Positions 43,229 through 52,212 of a DNA stretch of 64,000 bases are shown in pieces; position 1 is the first letter of the stretch, and every line of letters starts with the position of its first letter. The position numbers were made by a program, and so were the translations under genes. The notes beneath the pieces are model-generated. The model did not search any database. It was not told the DNA's origin and saw only the letters and a list, made by a program, of their open reading frames with translations. Source of the stretch: Aggregatilinea lenta (GTDB lineage Bacteria; Chloroflexota; Anaerolineae; Aggregatilineales; Aggregatilineaceae); contig NZ_BFCB01000003.1 in the NCBI RefSeq assembly GCF_003569045.1, positions 992,001 to 1,056,000 on the forward strand, written 5' to 3'.

Positions 43229-45463
43229 CTACTCGTCGGCCAGAATGCGATTGACGACCATCTGCCGGAATTCCGGCGAGAGGCTGGCGAAGTAGGCGCT
43301 GAAGCCCGTCACGCGCACGACGAGGTCGGGGTGGCGCGTGGGGTCCTCGTGCGCTTCGAGCACCTTCTGTTTGTCGAGAATGTTCATATTGATCTGCGTG
43401 CCGCCCAGCTCGAAGTGCGAGCGGATGAGCTGCGACACGACCTCGACCGCGTTGTCCTGGTCGATGATGCTCATGTCCAGCTCGATTTGCAGCGGCGCGG
43501 TGTTGCCGTAGCCCGGCTGCACGGCGGCGACCGCCGCGGCCATCGCGGTCGGCGCGCCGTCCTTGCGGAAGCCGGGATCGGGGTTCGCGCCGTGTGAGAT
43601 CAGATCCCCGGCGTGGCGACCGTTCGGCGTCGCGCCCAGATGTTCCCCGAACTTGACCGTATAGGCCCACGAAAACAGGCCGGGCAGCATCTTGATGCCG
43701 GAGGGCGTGGGGTGTTCCAGCACCAGCCGCGTGTACATCTGCGACAGGCGCGCGGCGTAGTCGTCGGCCAGCGTGCCGCCGTGCCCGTAGTGCGGCACGT
43801 GCTTCATCATCAAGCGGGCGCGCTCGCCTTCCGGCCCGGCCCAGTTCGTGTCGAGGTAGTGCAGCAGCTCCGCCCAGGTCAGGCGACCTTCGTCCACGAT
43901 GCGCTGCCGGATCGCCGCGAACGAGTCGGCGGTGGTCGCCAGCCCCGCACCGTCCACGGCAATGTTGGTGTAGTCCAGGCCGCCATGTGAGGCGTCCTCG
44001 CCGCGCTCGATAGGGCCGGTGCAGCACAGGTCGAGCACGAGTTCGGGGAAGACCTCGTGCATGTGCGCGATGTGGAAGTCGATGCCCTGCGCGATGGTGG
44101 CGACGGCGCGCCGCAGGTGATCCTCGAAGCGCTGTTCGAGCAGTTCCAGGCTGGGCGTGACGGTCGGATCGGCCAGCATGTCGTGCAGCGCGACGTCGAA
44201 CACGACCGCGAGGTTGATCTTGATCAGGTCGTTCATGCCGTACTCGCGCCCCGGGATGCCGCACCAGTTGCAGCCGGAGTACTTGCGATCACGGCCATCT
44301 TCTAGCGGGTAGCCGTTTTTGGCGAAGTCCGGCACGGTGTTGTCCACGCCGAGGAACTTGGGGATGCCCGTCTTGTCTTCGAGCATGATCTCAACGCCCC
44401 GGCGCAGCAGGGCTTCGCTGGTGCCGCGCCCGACGGCAATCGCCACGTTGGCGGGGATCTTCAGCCAGCGCGCGGCTTCGAGCACCAGGAACGAGACGGG
44501 GTTGGTCACGTCGCGCCCGGCGCGGTCCGGCCCGCCAAGCTGGCAGTACATCGTGTCGCGCAGCAGCATACACGCGATGTGGAAGATCGCCTCGTCGTCG
44601 GTCAGGCGGCCCGCTGCGATGTCGGCCTCGTAATAATCGAGCAGCAGCGTATCGAGCTGGCCAACCGCGCCGCTGCCGTTGTACATGCGCGCGATCATCT
44701 CGTACCACAGCAGCCACTGGCACGCCTCGCGGAACGTCTGCGGCGGCGCGCTGACGATGTGTGCGTTTACCTCGGCAATTTCAAACAGGTTCCGGCGGCG
44801 CTGAGGATTGTCTTCCGCCTCGGCCAGCGCGCGAGCGGCCTCGGCATGGCGTTGGACCCAGTTCTGCGCGCCGAGTACGACCGCTTCCAATCCGTCGTAA
44901 AACGGCTCCTTTGCCGGGCCGTGCGACGCGCGGTTGGCGCGGATGTGATCGAGCAGGCCGCCCCAGCCCAGGCGCAGACCGATGGCGATGTCGGGCGTGA
45001 GGTGCTGCATGCCGCCGATGCCGTGCAGAAGCTGGTACTGTTCCTGCACGGGCTTCAGATGTTCGTAGCTGAGGTCGGGGTTCCAGTGCGGGCGGCGGTA
45101 GGACGTGAAGTTGAGCATGTACGCCCCGGCCAGCGAACTGAGCGGATCGATGGTGACGGGGTGGCGTTCCAGCAGCGCGCGGTAATTGTCGCCTACGGCT
45201 TTGGGGCCGAAGAAACCGCCGCTGGGGTGGTTGCTGGTGACCTCGAAGCCCTTGATGATGCTGTCGCGGATCATGATGCCGGACGGACTCATGACGTGCA
45301 CGTAGTCGCGCTGATCCTCCGGCGGCAGGATTTGCCCCCAGTCGTCGAAGTCCATATCGCCCAGCAGCGTTTGTTTTTCGCGCGTGCAGCGCAGTTTTTC
45401 TTCGCGCAGCGCGTCGATCCGCTGCTGGTAGGTGAGTTCGGTCACATCGAGTGAGAGTGCCAT
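43229..45463 (-). CDS. Glycyl-radical enzyme 2 (pyruvate formate-lyase family), uncharacterised subtype
   Basis: 744 residues, paralogue of the protein at 3229-5457, sharing TYQQRxDALR, SNHPSGG/ANHPSGG, SSLAGAYM, FREACQW and the C-terminal block. Radical glycine is Gly720 in RVTGF; presumed thiyl Cys is Cys398 in YSGCNWCG, 322 residues earlier. As in the first enzyme there is no Glu after the Cys (GCNW, not GCVE). The conserved DLCCTGP (Cys480-481) is a second notable pair. ATG 45463 is preferred by alignment with enzyme 1; a GTG at 45490 overlapping the activase stop is an alternative. Last gene of the operon; activated by the adjacent radical SAM protein. Confidence 0.9.
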   Translation of the reverse strand: MALSLDVTELTYQQRIDALREEKLRCTREKQTLLGDMDFDDWGQILPPEDQRDYVHVMSPSGIMIRDSIIKGFEVTSNHPSGGFFGPKAVGDNYRALLERHPVTIDPLSSLAGAYMLNFTSYRRPHWNPDLSYEHLKPVQEQYQLLHGIGGMQHLTPDIAIGLRLGWGGLLDHIRANRASHGPAKEPFYDGLEAVVLGAQNWVQRHAEAARALAEAEDNPQRRRNLFEIAEVNAHIVSAPPQTFREACQWLLWYEMIARMYNGSGAVGQLDTLLLDYYEADIAAGRLTDDEAIFHIACMLLRDTMYCQLGGPDRAGRDVTNPVSFLVLEAARWLKIPANVAIAVGRGTSEALLRRGVEIMLEDKTGIPKFLGVDNTVPDFAKNGYPLEDGRDRKYSGCNWCGIPGREYGMNDLIKINLAVVFDVALHDMLADPTVTPSLELLEQRFEDHLRRAVATIAQGIDFHIAHMHEVFPELVLDLCCTGPIERGEDASHGGLDYTNIAVDGAGLATTADSFAAIRQRIVDEGRLTWAELLHYLDTNWAGPEGERARLMMKHVPHYGHGGTLADDYAARLSQMYTRLVLEHPTPSGIKMLPGLFSWAYTVKFGEHLGATPNGRHAGDLISHGANPDPGFRKDGAPTAMAAAVAAVQPGYGNTAPLQIELDMSIIDQDNAVEVVSQLIRSHFELGGTQINMNILDKQKVLEAHEDPTRHPDLVVRVTGFSAYFASLSPEFRQMVVNRILADE

Positions 45464-45486
45464 AGGGGTTCCATCCTGCTGATCTG

Positions 45487-46452
45487 TCACTGTGCGTTCG
45501 GGATAATTGCCGAGGGATCTCCGGCGTGAATCATGGCGTGCGCGCGCTGGCTGAGCGCGTCCATCTGGGCCTTGCTGAGCGGCTCCAAGTCGCGGGCGCG
45601 GTTGGCCCGGCCCAGGCCACGATATTTGTCGCCTGCAAGCTGGTGGAAGCGCAGCAGCTGGTAGCGGACTGGCGCGGGCGTCTCGCCACGGACGGCGCAG
45701 GACGCCGCGCGGGCCGCGATCAGGTCGCGCACGAAGCCCGCGATGCGGTCGATGACTTCGGGCGCGTCATTGTAGGTGGGGATGACCGGCGTGCGGAACA
45801 GCAGCGGCTTGTCCGTTTCGGTCGCCAGATGGCGCGCGGTGCTCAGAATGTGTGTGTTAGGCACGCCCGTGCCGTCGCGGTGGCGCTCCGAATCGAGGTG
45901 CTTGAGGTCCATCATGACCAGATCGACCAGGGGCAGCACCGGTTCGAGCGTGGACCAGGGGTAATGCCCCGCCGTCTCGATCGCGGTGTGGATGTCCTCG
46001 GCGCGGCAGCGCGCCAGCAGTGCGGCGGTGAAGTCGGCTTGCAGCATCGGCTCCCCACCGGAAAGCGTCACGCCGCCCTCGTCGCCGTAGAAGCTGCGGT
46101 CCTGCAAAATCTCGGCCATGACCTCGTCCACGGACCACGCACGGCCCACCAGCACGCGTGCGTTGGCGAAACAGTCGTCGATGCACTCGCCGCAGACGGT
46201 GCACTGCTGCGGATCGTACGTGACGACGCCGTCGTCCGTGATCGTGTTCGCGCCGTGCTCGCACAGCGCGACGCACGCCCCGCAGCCGATGCAGCGCTCC
46301 GGGTAGAACTCGATCTCCGGCGGGCGGCGAATCGATTCCGGGTTGTGGCACCAGAAGCAGCGTAGCGAGCAGCCTTTGAGGAAGACCGTCGTGCGGATGC
46401 CGGGGCCGTCGTGCAGCGAAAAGCGCTGGATGTCGAACACTGTGCCGTGCAT
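45487..46452 (-). CDS. Glycyl-radical enzyme activating enzyme (PflA-type radical SAM, two extra ferredoxin clusters)
   Basis: 321 residues. Radical SAM motif C28-x3-C32-x2-C35 (CSLRCFWC) followed by an 8Fe ferredoxin-like insert, C54/57/60/64 and C84/87/90/94, as in glycerol-dehydratase and benzylsuccinate-synthase activases rather than in PFL's own short activase. TLSGGEP follows. It makes the glycyl radical on the downstream enzyme. ATG 46452 starts just before the family opening FDIQRFSLHDGPGIRT. The only such activase in the window, so it may also serve glycyl-radical enzyme 1. Confidence 0.94.
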   Translation of the reverse strand: MHGTVFDIQRFSLHDGPGIRTTVFLKGCSLRCFWCHNPESIRRPPEIEFYPERCIGCGACVALCEHGANTITDDGVVTYDPQQCTVCGECIDDCFANARVLVGRAWSVDEVMAEILQDRSFYGDEGGVTLSGGEPMLQADFTAALLARCRAEDIHTAIETAGHYPWSTLEPVLPLVDLVMMDLKHLDSERHRDGTGVPNTHILSTARHLATETDKPLLFRTPVIPTYNDAPEVIDRIAGFVRDLIAARAASCAVRGETPAPVRYQLLRFHQLAGDKYRGLGRANRARDLEPLSKAQMDALSQRAHAMIHAGDPSAIIPNAQ

Positions 46453-46472
46453 AAAACCGCCTGCTTTCGGGA

Positions 46473-47243
46473 TCAGCAGCCTTTGATCGACAGGCCGCCG
46501 TCTACCTTGATGATCGTGCCGGTAATGAAGGAGGACTCGTCCGAGGCCAGGAAGACGACTAACTGCGCGACCTCGTTGGGCTGGCCGAAGCGGCCCAGCG
46601 CGTGCCAGCTGTTCCACGTGCTGGCGAGTTCTTCGGGGTCGTCCGCTTCCTCGAAGATTTTTTCGTTCATGGGCGTCATGATCGTGCCGGGCGCGATGGC
46701 GTTGACGCGAATGCCGCGCGCGCCGTATTCGACCGCGACCTGCTGCGTCAGCGCGAGCACGCCGCCCTTCGCCGCCGCGTAACCGGCCCAATCCTCGAAG
46801 CCCATCAGCGCCTGCACGGAGGCCATGTTGATGATCGAGCCGCCGCCGGATTTGACCATCTGCGGGATGGCGAACTTGATGCCGCGCCACATGCCGCTCA
46901 GATTGACATTGATGACGCGGGTCCAGTCGTCTTCGCTGATGTCCACGGCGCTGCCGGGGACCGCGATGCCCGCGTTATTGACGTACACGTCCAGCCTGCC
47001 GTAATGCGCGACGGCGGCCTCGACCAGCGCCTGCACGTCGCCGGATAGGCCCACGTCCGCGCAGTGGTAGATCGCGTCCCCACCCGCGCGCCCGATCTCG
47101 GCCACGACGGCTTCGCCCGCCGCGTCGGCGATGTCCGACACGACGACGCGCGCGCCTTCGGCGGCCAGCGCCAGCGCAGACGCGCGCCCGATGCCCTGGC
47201 CCGCGCCCGTTACGATTGCAACTTTTCCATCCAGACGTCCCAT
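46473..47243 (-). CDS. Short-chain dehydrogenase/reductase (3-hydroxyacyl type)
   Basis: 256 residues. TGAGQGIG (12-19), NNAGIA near 90, Ser in INMASV, YAAAK, ending VDGGLSIKG. In this operon, beside a crotonase and a CoA-transferase, oxidation of a 3-hydroxyacyl-CoA or of a hydroxy acid is the natural guess. GGAGATC precedes ATG 47243; 20 bp before the activase start. Confidence 0.9.
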   Translation of the reverse strand: MGRLDGKVAIVTGAGQGIGRASALALAAEGARVVVSDIADAAGEAVVAEIGRAGGDAIYHCADVGLSGDVQALVEAAVAHYGRLDVYVNNAGIAVPGSAVDISEDDWTRVINVNLSGMWRGIKFAIPQMVKSGGGSIINMASVQALMGFEDWAGYAAAKGGVLALTQQVAVEYGARGIRVNAIAPGTIMTPMNEKIFEEADDPEELASTWNSWHALGRFGQPNEVAQLVVFLASDESSFITGTIIKVDGGLSIKGC

Positions 47244-47254
47244 TGTGATCTCCT

Positions 47255-48043
47255 CTATTCCCCCACGAAACGAGGATCGCGTTTTTCGACGAATGCGGCG
47301 ATGCCTTCCTGCGCATCCCGGCTGTTGTAGAGCCGGAAGAGGACTTCCTGTTCGAGCGCCAGCCCGGTCGGCAGGGCCGCGTCCGGCCCGGTGCGGATCA
47401 GGCGCTTCATTTCGCGCGCGGCCAGCGGCGCGATGCGCAGCATGTAGCGCGCCTTGTCCAGCGCGGCGTCCAGCAGCGCGTCCGGCTCGACGACCTCCGC
47501 CGCCAGCCCTAATTCGTAGGCGCGCTGGCCGCTCAGACGTCGCCCGGAGAGCAGTACGTCTGCCGCGGCGTAACGACCTACGGCGCGCGTCAGGCGCTGC
47601 GTGCCGCCGCCGCCCGGCGACAGGCCGAGCGTGCCTTCGGGCAGACCCAGCCGCGCGGAGGTGCTCACCACCAGCACGTCGCAGCACAGCGCGATCTCGA
47701 AGCCGCCGCCGAGCGCGTAGCCGTTGATCGCGGCGATGGTCGGCTTGGGGAAGGCTTCCAGCCAGTCGAACAGGCGGCGGCTGTTGAGCTGGTAGCTCAC
47801 GAAGGCGTTGAAGCCCTGCTGGCTGTATTCGGTGATGTCTGCCCCGGCGACGAACGCTTTGCCGCCCGCGCCAGTCAGGATCACGACACGCACGGCGGGG
47901 TCGCGCTCGATGGTTTGCAAGTGCGCCTCGAATTCGGCCAGCAGCGCCGTGCTGAGCGCGTTCATCTTCTCCGGGCGGTTGAAGGTCAGGACGGCGATCG
48001 CGCCGTCGATGAGATCGTAGGTGACGAGGGTTCCGGTCGCCAT
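47255..48043 (-). CDS. Enoyl-CoA hydratase/isomerase (crotonase) family
   Basis: 262 residues. Crotonase fold with oxyanion-hole segment AFVAGADI, GYALGGGFEIALCCD containing the first catalytic Glu, and LGLPEGTLGLSPGGGGTQRL with the second Glu; both are present, so hydratase chemistry is likely. Start ATG 48043, 2 bp after the CoA-transferase stop, 11 bp before the SDR gene. Suggests a CoA-bound unsaturated intermediate in this pathway. Confidence 0.92.
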   Translation of the reverse strand: MATGTLVTYDLIDGAIAVLTFNRPEKMNALSTALLAEFEAHLQTIERDPAVRVVILTGAGGKAFVAGADITEYSQQGFNAFVSYQLNSRRLFDWLEAFPKPTIAAINGYALGGGFEIALCCDVLVVSTSARLGLPEGTLGLSPGGGGTQRLTRAVGRYAAADVLLSGRRLSGQRAYELGLAAEVVEPDALLDAALDKARYMLRIAPLAAREMKRLIRTGPDAALPTGLALEQEVLFRLYNSRDAQEGIAAFVEKRDPRFVGE

Positions 48044-48045
48044 GC

Positions 48046-49230
48046 TCAGATCACCCCTTCCGCGTGGAACGTCTCGATCTGTTCGGGTGTGTATCCGGCG
48101 GCGCGCAGCACCTCGTCGGTATGCTCGCCGACCAGCGGCGGGCTGAGGCGGATCGTGCCCGGCGTCTCGCTGAAGCGCACCGGCATGCCGATCACTTTGA
48201 TCGGGCCGAGTTCGGGGTGCTCGACGGTTTGGATCAGGTCGTTGTGCGCCACCTGCGGATCGTGCATCAGGTCTTCGAAGTCCTGCACTTTGGCGCACCA
48301 CAGGTCACGGGTGGCGAACAGAGCCAGCCAGTGCTCGCTCGATTCGGTACAGACGCGCGTCTCGATCAGCGGCTTGATCGTGTCGCGCTGGTCGTAGGCG
48401 GCGCGCGGCGTGTCGTAGGCGGCCAGCTCCGGCAGGTCGAGCAGCTCGCCCAGCACGCTCAGGGAGTTCATCGAAATGGCGATGTAGCCGTCCGACGTGG
48501 CGTAAATGCCGAACGGCGCGGCCAGCCACGGGCTGCCGATGCCGGACGCGCTGCGCTCCCATCGGGCGGAGGTGTTCATGAAGCTGGCCAGTTCCTGGCA
48601 CTGCAAGGCGATGGCCGTGTTGAACAGGCTGACGTCTATGCGCTGGCCCTCGCCGGTGCGCGCGCGGTGGAACAGGGCGGTCACGGTCGAAAAGGCCAGC
48701 ATCAGCGCGGTGGTCGCATCCACGAACGACGTCGCGGTCGGGGTGGGCGGCTCGTTCGCGCGCCCGTTCTGCGCCGCGAGGCCCGACATCGACTGGATCA
48801 GCAGGTCCTGGCCGGGGCGCGTCACGTAGGGGCCAGTCGGGCCGTAGCCGCTGCCCGCGACGTAGACGATCGACGGGTTGACGCGCTTGAGGTCCTCGTA
48901 GCCCAGGCCGAGCTTATCCATCACCCCGGGGCGGTAATTTTCGGTCACGACGTCGGCGTCCTTGACCAGCGCGTAAATGATCTCCTTGCCGCGCGGGTCT
49001 TTGAGATTGACCGTCACGCTGCGCTTGTTGCGGTTCATCGCCAGAAAGTAGGGGCTGACGCCGCCCAGAAGCTCGCCCATCGCGGGCAGGGTGCGCTCCC
49101 ATTCACCCACGCCGGGCCGCTCGATCTTGATGATGTCCGCGCCCATGTCGCCCAAAAACTGCGTGCCCCACGGCCCCAGCATCATCTGGGTGAAGTCCAG
49201 CACGCGGACGCCTTCGAGTGCGCTTTTCAT
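48046..49230 (-). CDS. Class III CoA-transferase (CaiB/BaiF family)
   Basis: 394 residues, full length for the family. N-terminal LEGVRVLDFTQMMLGPWGTQFLGDMGADIIKIE, NYRPGVMDKLGLGYEDL, and the ATSFVDATTALMLA segment with the probable catalytic Asp. These enzymes move CoA between carboxylic acids, often in anaerobic degradation (benzylsuccinate, carnitine, oxalate). Here it would activate a carboxylic acid for the crotonase and SDR. GGAGG ahead of the start. Confidence 0.92.
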   Translation of the reverse strand: MKSALEGVRVLDFTQMMLGPWGTQFLGDMGADIIKIERPGVGEWERTLPAMGELLGGVSPYFLAMNRNKRSVTVNLKDPRGKEIIYALVKDADVVTENYRPGVMDKLGLGYEDLKRVNPSIVYVAGSGYGPTGPYVTRPGQDLLIQSMSGLAAQNGRANEPPTPTATSFVDATTALMLAFSTVTALFHRARTGEGQRIDVSLFNTAIALQCQELASFMNTSARWERSASGIGSPWLAAPFGIYATSDGYIAISMNSLSVLGELLDLPELAAYDTPRAAYDQRDTIKPLIETRVCTESSEHWLALFATRDLWCAKVQDFEDLMHDPQVAHNDLIQTVEHPELGPIKVIGMPVRFSETPGTIRLSPPLVGEHTDEVLRAAGYTPEQIETFHAEGVI

Positions 49231-49253
49231 AGCCGGTGGTTGCCTCCGTGTGA

Positions 49254-50189
49254 TCAGCGTAAGGTGTAGTGGTCGGGTTCAGGTTCGCGCAGTAGACCGC
49301 GCGCCAGAAGATCCAACGCGTGGGCGTGGACCATGTTCAGCGCGCGGAACTCCTGCCGCCGCTCCATGTGACGGCAGGTGAATTTCCAGATTGCGCCCAG
49401 GGAGACGGGCGCGGATTGGCCCGCGACAAAACGCACGATCGTGCGCTCCACACTGTCGATGTAGTCGTGCGCGTGCGCGACCAGCGCGTCCGCCGCGGCG
49501 GGCGTCATCGGCGCGAAGTGCGCCGCCAGGATTCGCTGTACGTCCAGCTCGCGCACCAGCCGCCGGATCTTGTCCAGGCTGGCGCGGTAGCCGCCGACGG
49601 TCAGATGGCTGTGGAACTGCGGCCAGTCCAGGCCGGTGATCGCGTCGCCCAGGATCAGCGTGCGCGTGGAGGACTCGAACCAGCCCAGTTCGGCCAGCAT
49701 GTGCCCCGGCAGGCTGAACGCGCGCAGCGTCACGCCGCCGCCCAGGTCGAACAGCACGCCCTCATCGACGTGCAGGTCGAGCGGGACCGGCGCGTCCAGA
49801 AACGAAAACACTTCGTCGCGTAATTCGGGCGTGTCCGGCATGAGGTGCGGGAAGGGCCGCGCGAACTCCTGGTACTGCCGCTCGAAATCGGCGTGCCACG
49901 CGGCGTAATACGACGGGGCGGCGATCAGGCAGCCCGTCGCGGCGCGAAGCTGCGCGTTGCAGCCGATGTGATCGTGGTGCGAGTGCGTGTGCAGCACGAA
50001 GCGCAGATCCTGCGGGGCGACCCCGGCGCGATCCATCGTCGCTTCCAGCAGCGGGAACATGTTCTTTATGCCGCTGTCGATCCAGACGGCGTAGGTCGCG
50101 CCCTTCACCAGGTACACGTACAGCGGCACGACCGGGTCGAGGTCTGTGCGCACCTGGAAGAGGGGGCCGTCAAAGGTGAAGTCCGTCAT
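49254..50189 (-). CDS. Metallo-beta-lactamase-fold hydrolase
   Basis: 311 residues. Metal motif HTHSHHDHIG (H-x-H-x-H-x-D-H variant with the DH pair), then FSLPGHMLAELG and LGDAI, typical of the superfamily; the C-terminal part is helical. It may be a thioesterase or lactonase of the pathway. The start overlaps the upstream stop by ATGA. Substrate not assignable. Confidence 0.88.
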   Translation of the reverse strand: MTDFTFDGPLFQVRTDLDPVVPLYVYLVKGATYAVWIDSGIKNMFPLLEATMDRAGVAPQDLRFVLHTHSHHDHIGCNAQLRAATGCLIAAPSYYAAWHADFERQYQEFARPFPHLMPDTPELRDEVFSFLDAPVPLDLHVDEGVLFDLGGGVTLRAFSLPGHMLAELGWFESSTRTLILGDAITGLDWPQFHSHLTVGGYRASLDKIRRLVRELDVQRILAAHFAPMTPAAADALVAHAHDYIDSVERTIVRFVAGQSAPVSLGAIWKFTCRHMERRQEFRALNMVHAHALDLLARGLLREPEPDHYTLR

Positions 50190-51349
50190 GCCGTCTCCTC
50201 GCGTGCGGTCGATGCGGAACGGGCGCAGGTCTGCGCGTAGAGGTCGGCCAGCGCGGCCATGCAGGCACGCGGATCGGAGCCGTCGCCCAGGTAGCGGTGG
50301 ATCGTTTGCCCAGCCCCCGCCTGAAACGCGGGGAATCCGGCCAGGCGGGGCCGCACGTAGGCAGCTTGCAGGCCCGGATAGACCCGGCGGAAGAAGTCGT
50401 GCGTCAGGCGGTTGGCGTTGTCATCGGTCCACGCTGCCGCGTTACCCGGCTGCCCGCCGGATGCCACGATCCAGGTGCGCGCCGCTTCCGCGCCGCACAA
50501 CCACGCGCCATAGGCGCACGCGGCGGCGGGATGAGCGGTCGAGGCGGAGACGGCGAAACCTGCTCCGCCGAGGATCGCGCCTTGCACGCCCGGCACGGGA
50601 TCGAAGGTCAGGACGTGGCCGGGGGTGTCGTCGCGCGCGTAGGTCACGTAGCAGTAGGCCAGCGGGCAGTAGGCCACGTCGTCGGTGTCGCGCATGTGGT
50701 CGAGCAGCGTAATCGGCGTCCAGTCGAGGCTGGCGGGATGCGCGATCCGGACCAGGGCGCGCAGCAGGATCAGCACGGCGATGCCTGTTGCCTCGGACAC
50801 GAAGCCATCCGGCCCCGATCCAAGCGGTTCGCCCAGACTAGCGCAGACCGTCTGCCAGCTATCGCGGGCGTCGGTGGGTCCCAGCGGGACGGCCAGCCAC
50901 AGGTCGCGCGCGCGCAGATCGTCGCTCAGCGTCAGGACGTCTTCCCAGGACTGCGGGAGCGGAGGATCGGGCAGCAGGTCGGCGCGGCGCACGCTGGATT
51001 GGACCGCCGCGTCCAGCGCCAGCGCCCACTGATGCCCGGCGTAGGCGTAACTGGCGTGGCTCGGCCCGGCGCTCTGCGCGGCGAGCGTTTCCATTTGTGC
51101 CGGAGCGATCCACATGTCGAGCGGCAGCAGGCAGCCCGCCTCCGCCGCCAGCGGGACGTGCGGGTGATCGAGGATCACGAGATCATAGGCAGCGGCGAGT
51201 TCTTCCACGGAGGCGTCGCCGAAGGCCGTCAGCGAGCGCGCATCCCACGTCACGCGGACATCCGTTTGCGCCGCGTAGCGCCGGGCGCTTTCGGCCAGGG
51301 GCGCAGTGCTGCGGGGATGGTCCCAGGTGATGCCGCGTAACTCGATCAT
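50186..51349 (-). CDS. Solute-binding-protein-like protein without signal peptide
   Basis: 387 residues. It opens MIELRGITWDHPRSTAPLAESA and looks like a family 1 extracellular solute-binding fold (DLVILDHPHVPLAA, SWEDVLTLSDDL, GGAGFAVSASTAHPAAACAYGAWL), but has no signal peptide or lipobox; the start follows the permease gene by 11 bp so no longer leader is possible. It is probably cytoplasmic. It may bind a pathway compound inside the cell; its role is unknown. Stop overlaps the hydrolase start (ATGA). Confidence 0.75.
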   Translation of the reverse strand: MIELRGITWDHPRSTAPLAESARRYAAQTDVRVTWDARSLTAFGDASVEELAAAYDLVILDHPHVPLAAEAGCLLPLDMWIAPAQMETLAAQSAGPSHASYAYAGHQWALALDAAVQSSVRRADLLPDPPLPQSWEDVLTLSDDLRARDLWLAVPLGPTDARDSWQTVCASLGEPLGSGPDGFVSEATGIAVLILLRALVRIAHPASLDWTPITLLDHMRDTDDVAYCPLAYCYVTYARDDTPGHVLTFDPVPGVQGAILGGAGFAVSASTAHPAAACAYGAWLCGAEAARTWIVASGGQPGNAAAWTDDNANRLTHDFFRRVYPGLQAAYVRPRLAGFPAFQAGAGQTIHRYLGDGSDPRACMAALADLYAQTCARSASTAREETA

Positions 51350-51360
51350 CGCCGCGCCCG

Positions 51361-52212
51361 TCAGCCTTTCGTGGCCCCGGCGGTCATCCCGGCGACGAAG
51401 TAGCGCTGCAGGAACATGAACAGCACGATCACCGGCACGGACACCATGACGGAACTCGCCATCAATTCGCCGTAGCGGATGCCGTACTGCCCGATGAAGT
51501 CGTTCATGCCGATGGGCAGCGTGCGCATGTCGCGGCTGGAGGTGAACGCCAGCGCGAACAGGAATTCCTGCCACGTCACGACGATGATCCACACGCCGGT
51601 GGCGACGATGCCGGGGCGGGCCAGCGGGACCACCACGCGCACGAACGCCTGCAGGCGCGACGCGCCGTCTACGGTGGCGGCTTCTTCCAGATCGAGCGGG
51701 ATGTTCTCCATGAAGCTGCGGAGCATCCAGATCGAGACGGGTAACGTCAGCGTCAGGTAGGCCAGAATCAGCGACGGGTAGGTGTCGAGCATGTGCAGGT
51801 CGCGCATGATCTTATAGATCGGGATGATCATGGCCGAGACGGGGAACATCTGGGCCAGGATGATCAGCACCAGCAGCGCACTCAATGCCCGGATCTGGAA
51901 GCGGCTGAAGCTGTACGCCGCCAGCAGCCCCACACTGAGCGAAATCGCGGTCGTGGCCAGCGAGACGACGATGCTGTTCAGGAAATAGCGCCGGAACTCC
52001 GGGTAAAAGGCGTTCTGGTAATTTTCAAGGGTTGGGTGATCGGGCCAGAGCTTGGCCGGGATCGCAAAGGGTTCGTTCGCCGGTTTGATCGAGACGCTGA
52101 CCATCCAGAAGAATGGCAGCAGCACGATCAGCGCCAGCAGAATCTCCAGCGCGATCAGGGTGACGTTGCGCATCAAGCGCTGGCGGGGACGCTGGTAGGT
52201 CATGGCGCTCAT
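51361..52212 (-). CDS. CUT1-type ABC transporter permease (MalG type)
   Basis: 283 residues, six membrane segments, EAA loop DLEEAATVDGASRLQAFVRVVVP. ATG 52212 overlaps the upstream permease stop by 4 bp; Met4 (52203) is an alternative. Forms the channel with the upstream MalF-type permease. No ATPase gene in the operon. Confidence 0.92.
   Translation of the reverse strand: MSAMTYQRPRQRLMRNVTLIALEILLALIVLLPFFWMVSVSIKPANEPFAIPAKLWPDHPTLENYQNAFYPEFRRYFLNSIVVSLATTAISLSVGLLAAYSFSRFQIRALSALLVLIILAQMFPVSAMIIPIYKIMRDLHMLDTYPSLILAYLTLTLPVSIWMLRSFMENIPLDLEEAATVDGASRLQAFVRVVVPLARPGIVATGVWIIVVTWQEFLFALAFTSSRDMRTLPIGMNDFIGQYGIRYGELMASSVMVSVPVIVLFMFLQRYFVAGMTAGATKG

Noticed and set aside
45464-45490. GTG start for glycyl-radical enzyme 2 overlapping the activase stop
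   Set aside because: It adds nine residues absent from the paralogue; ATG 45463 gives matching N-termini. It remains possible through translational coupling.
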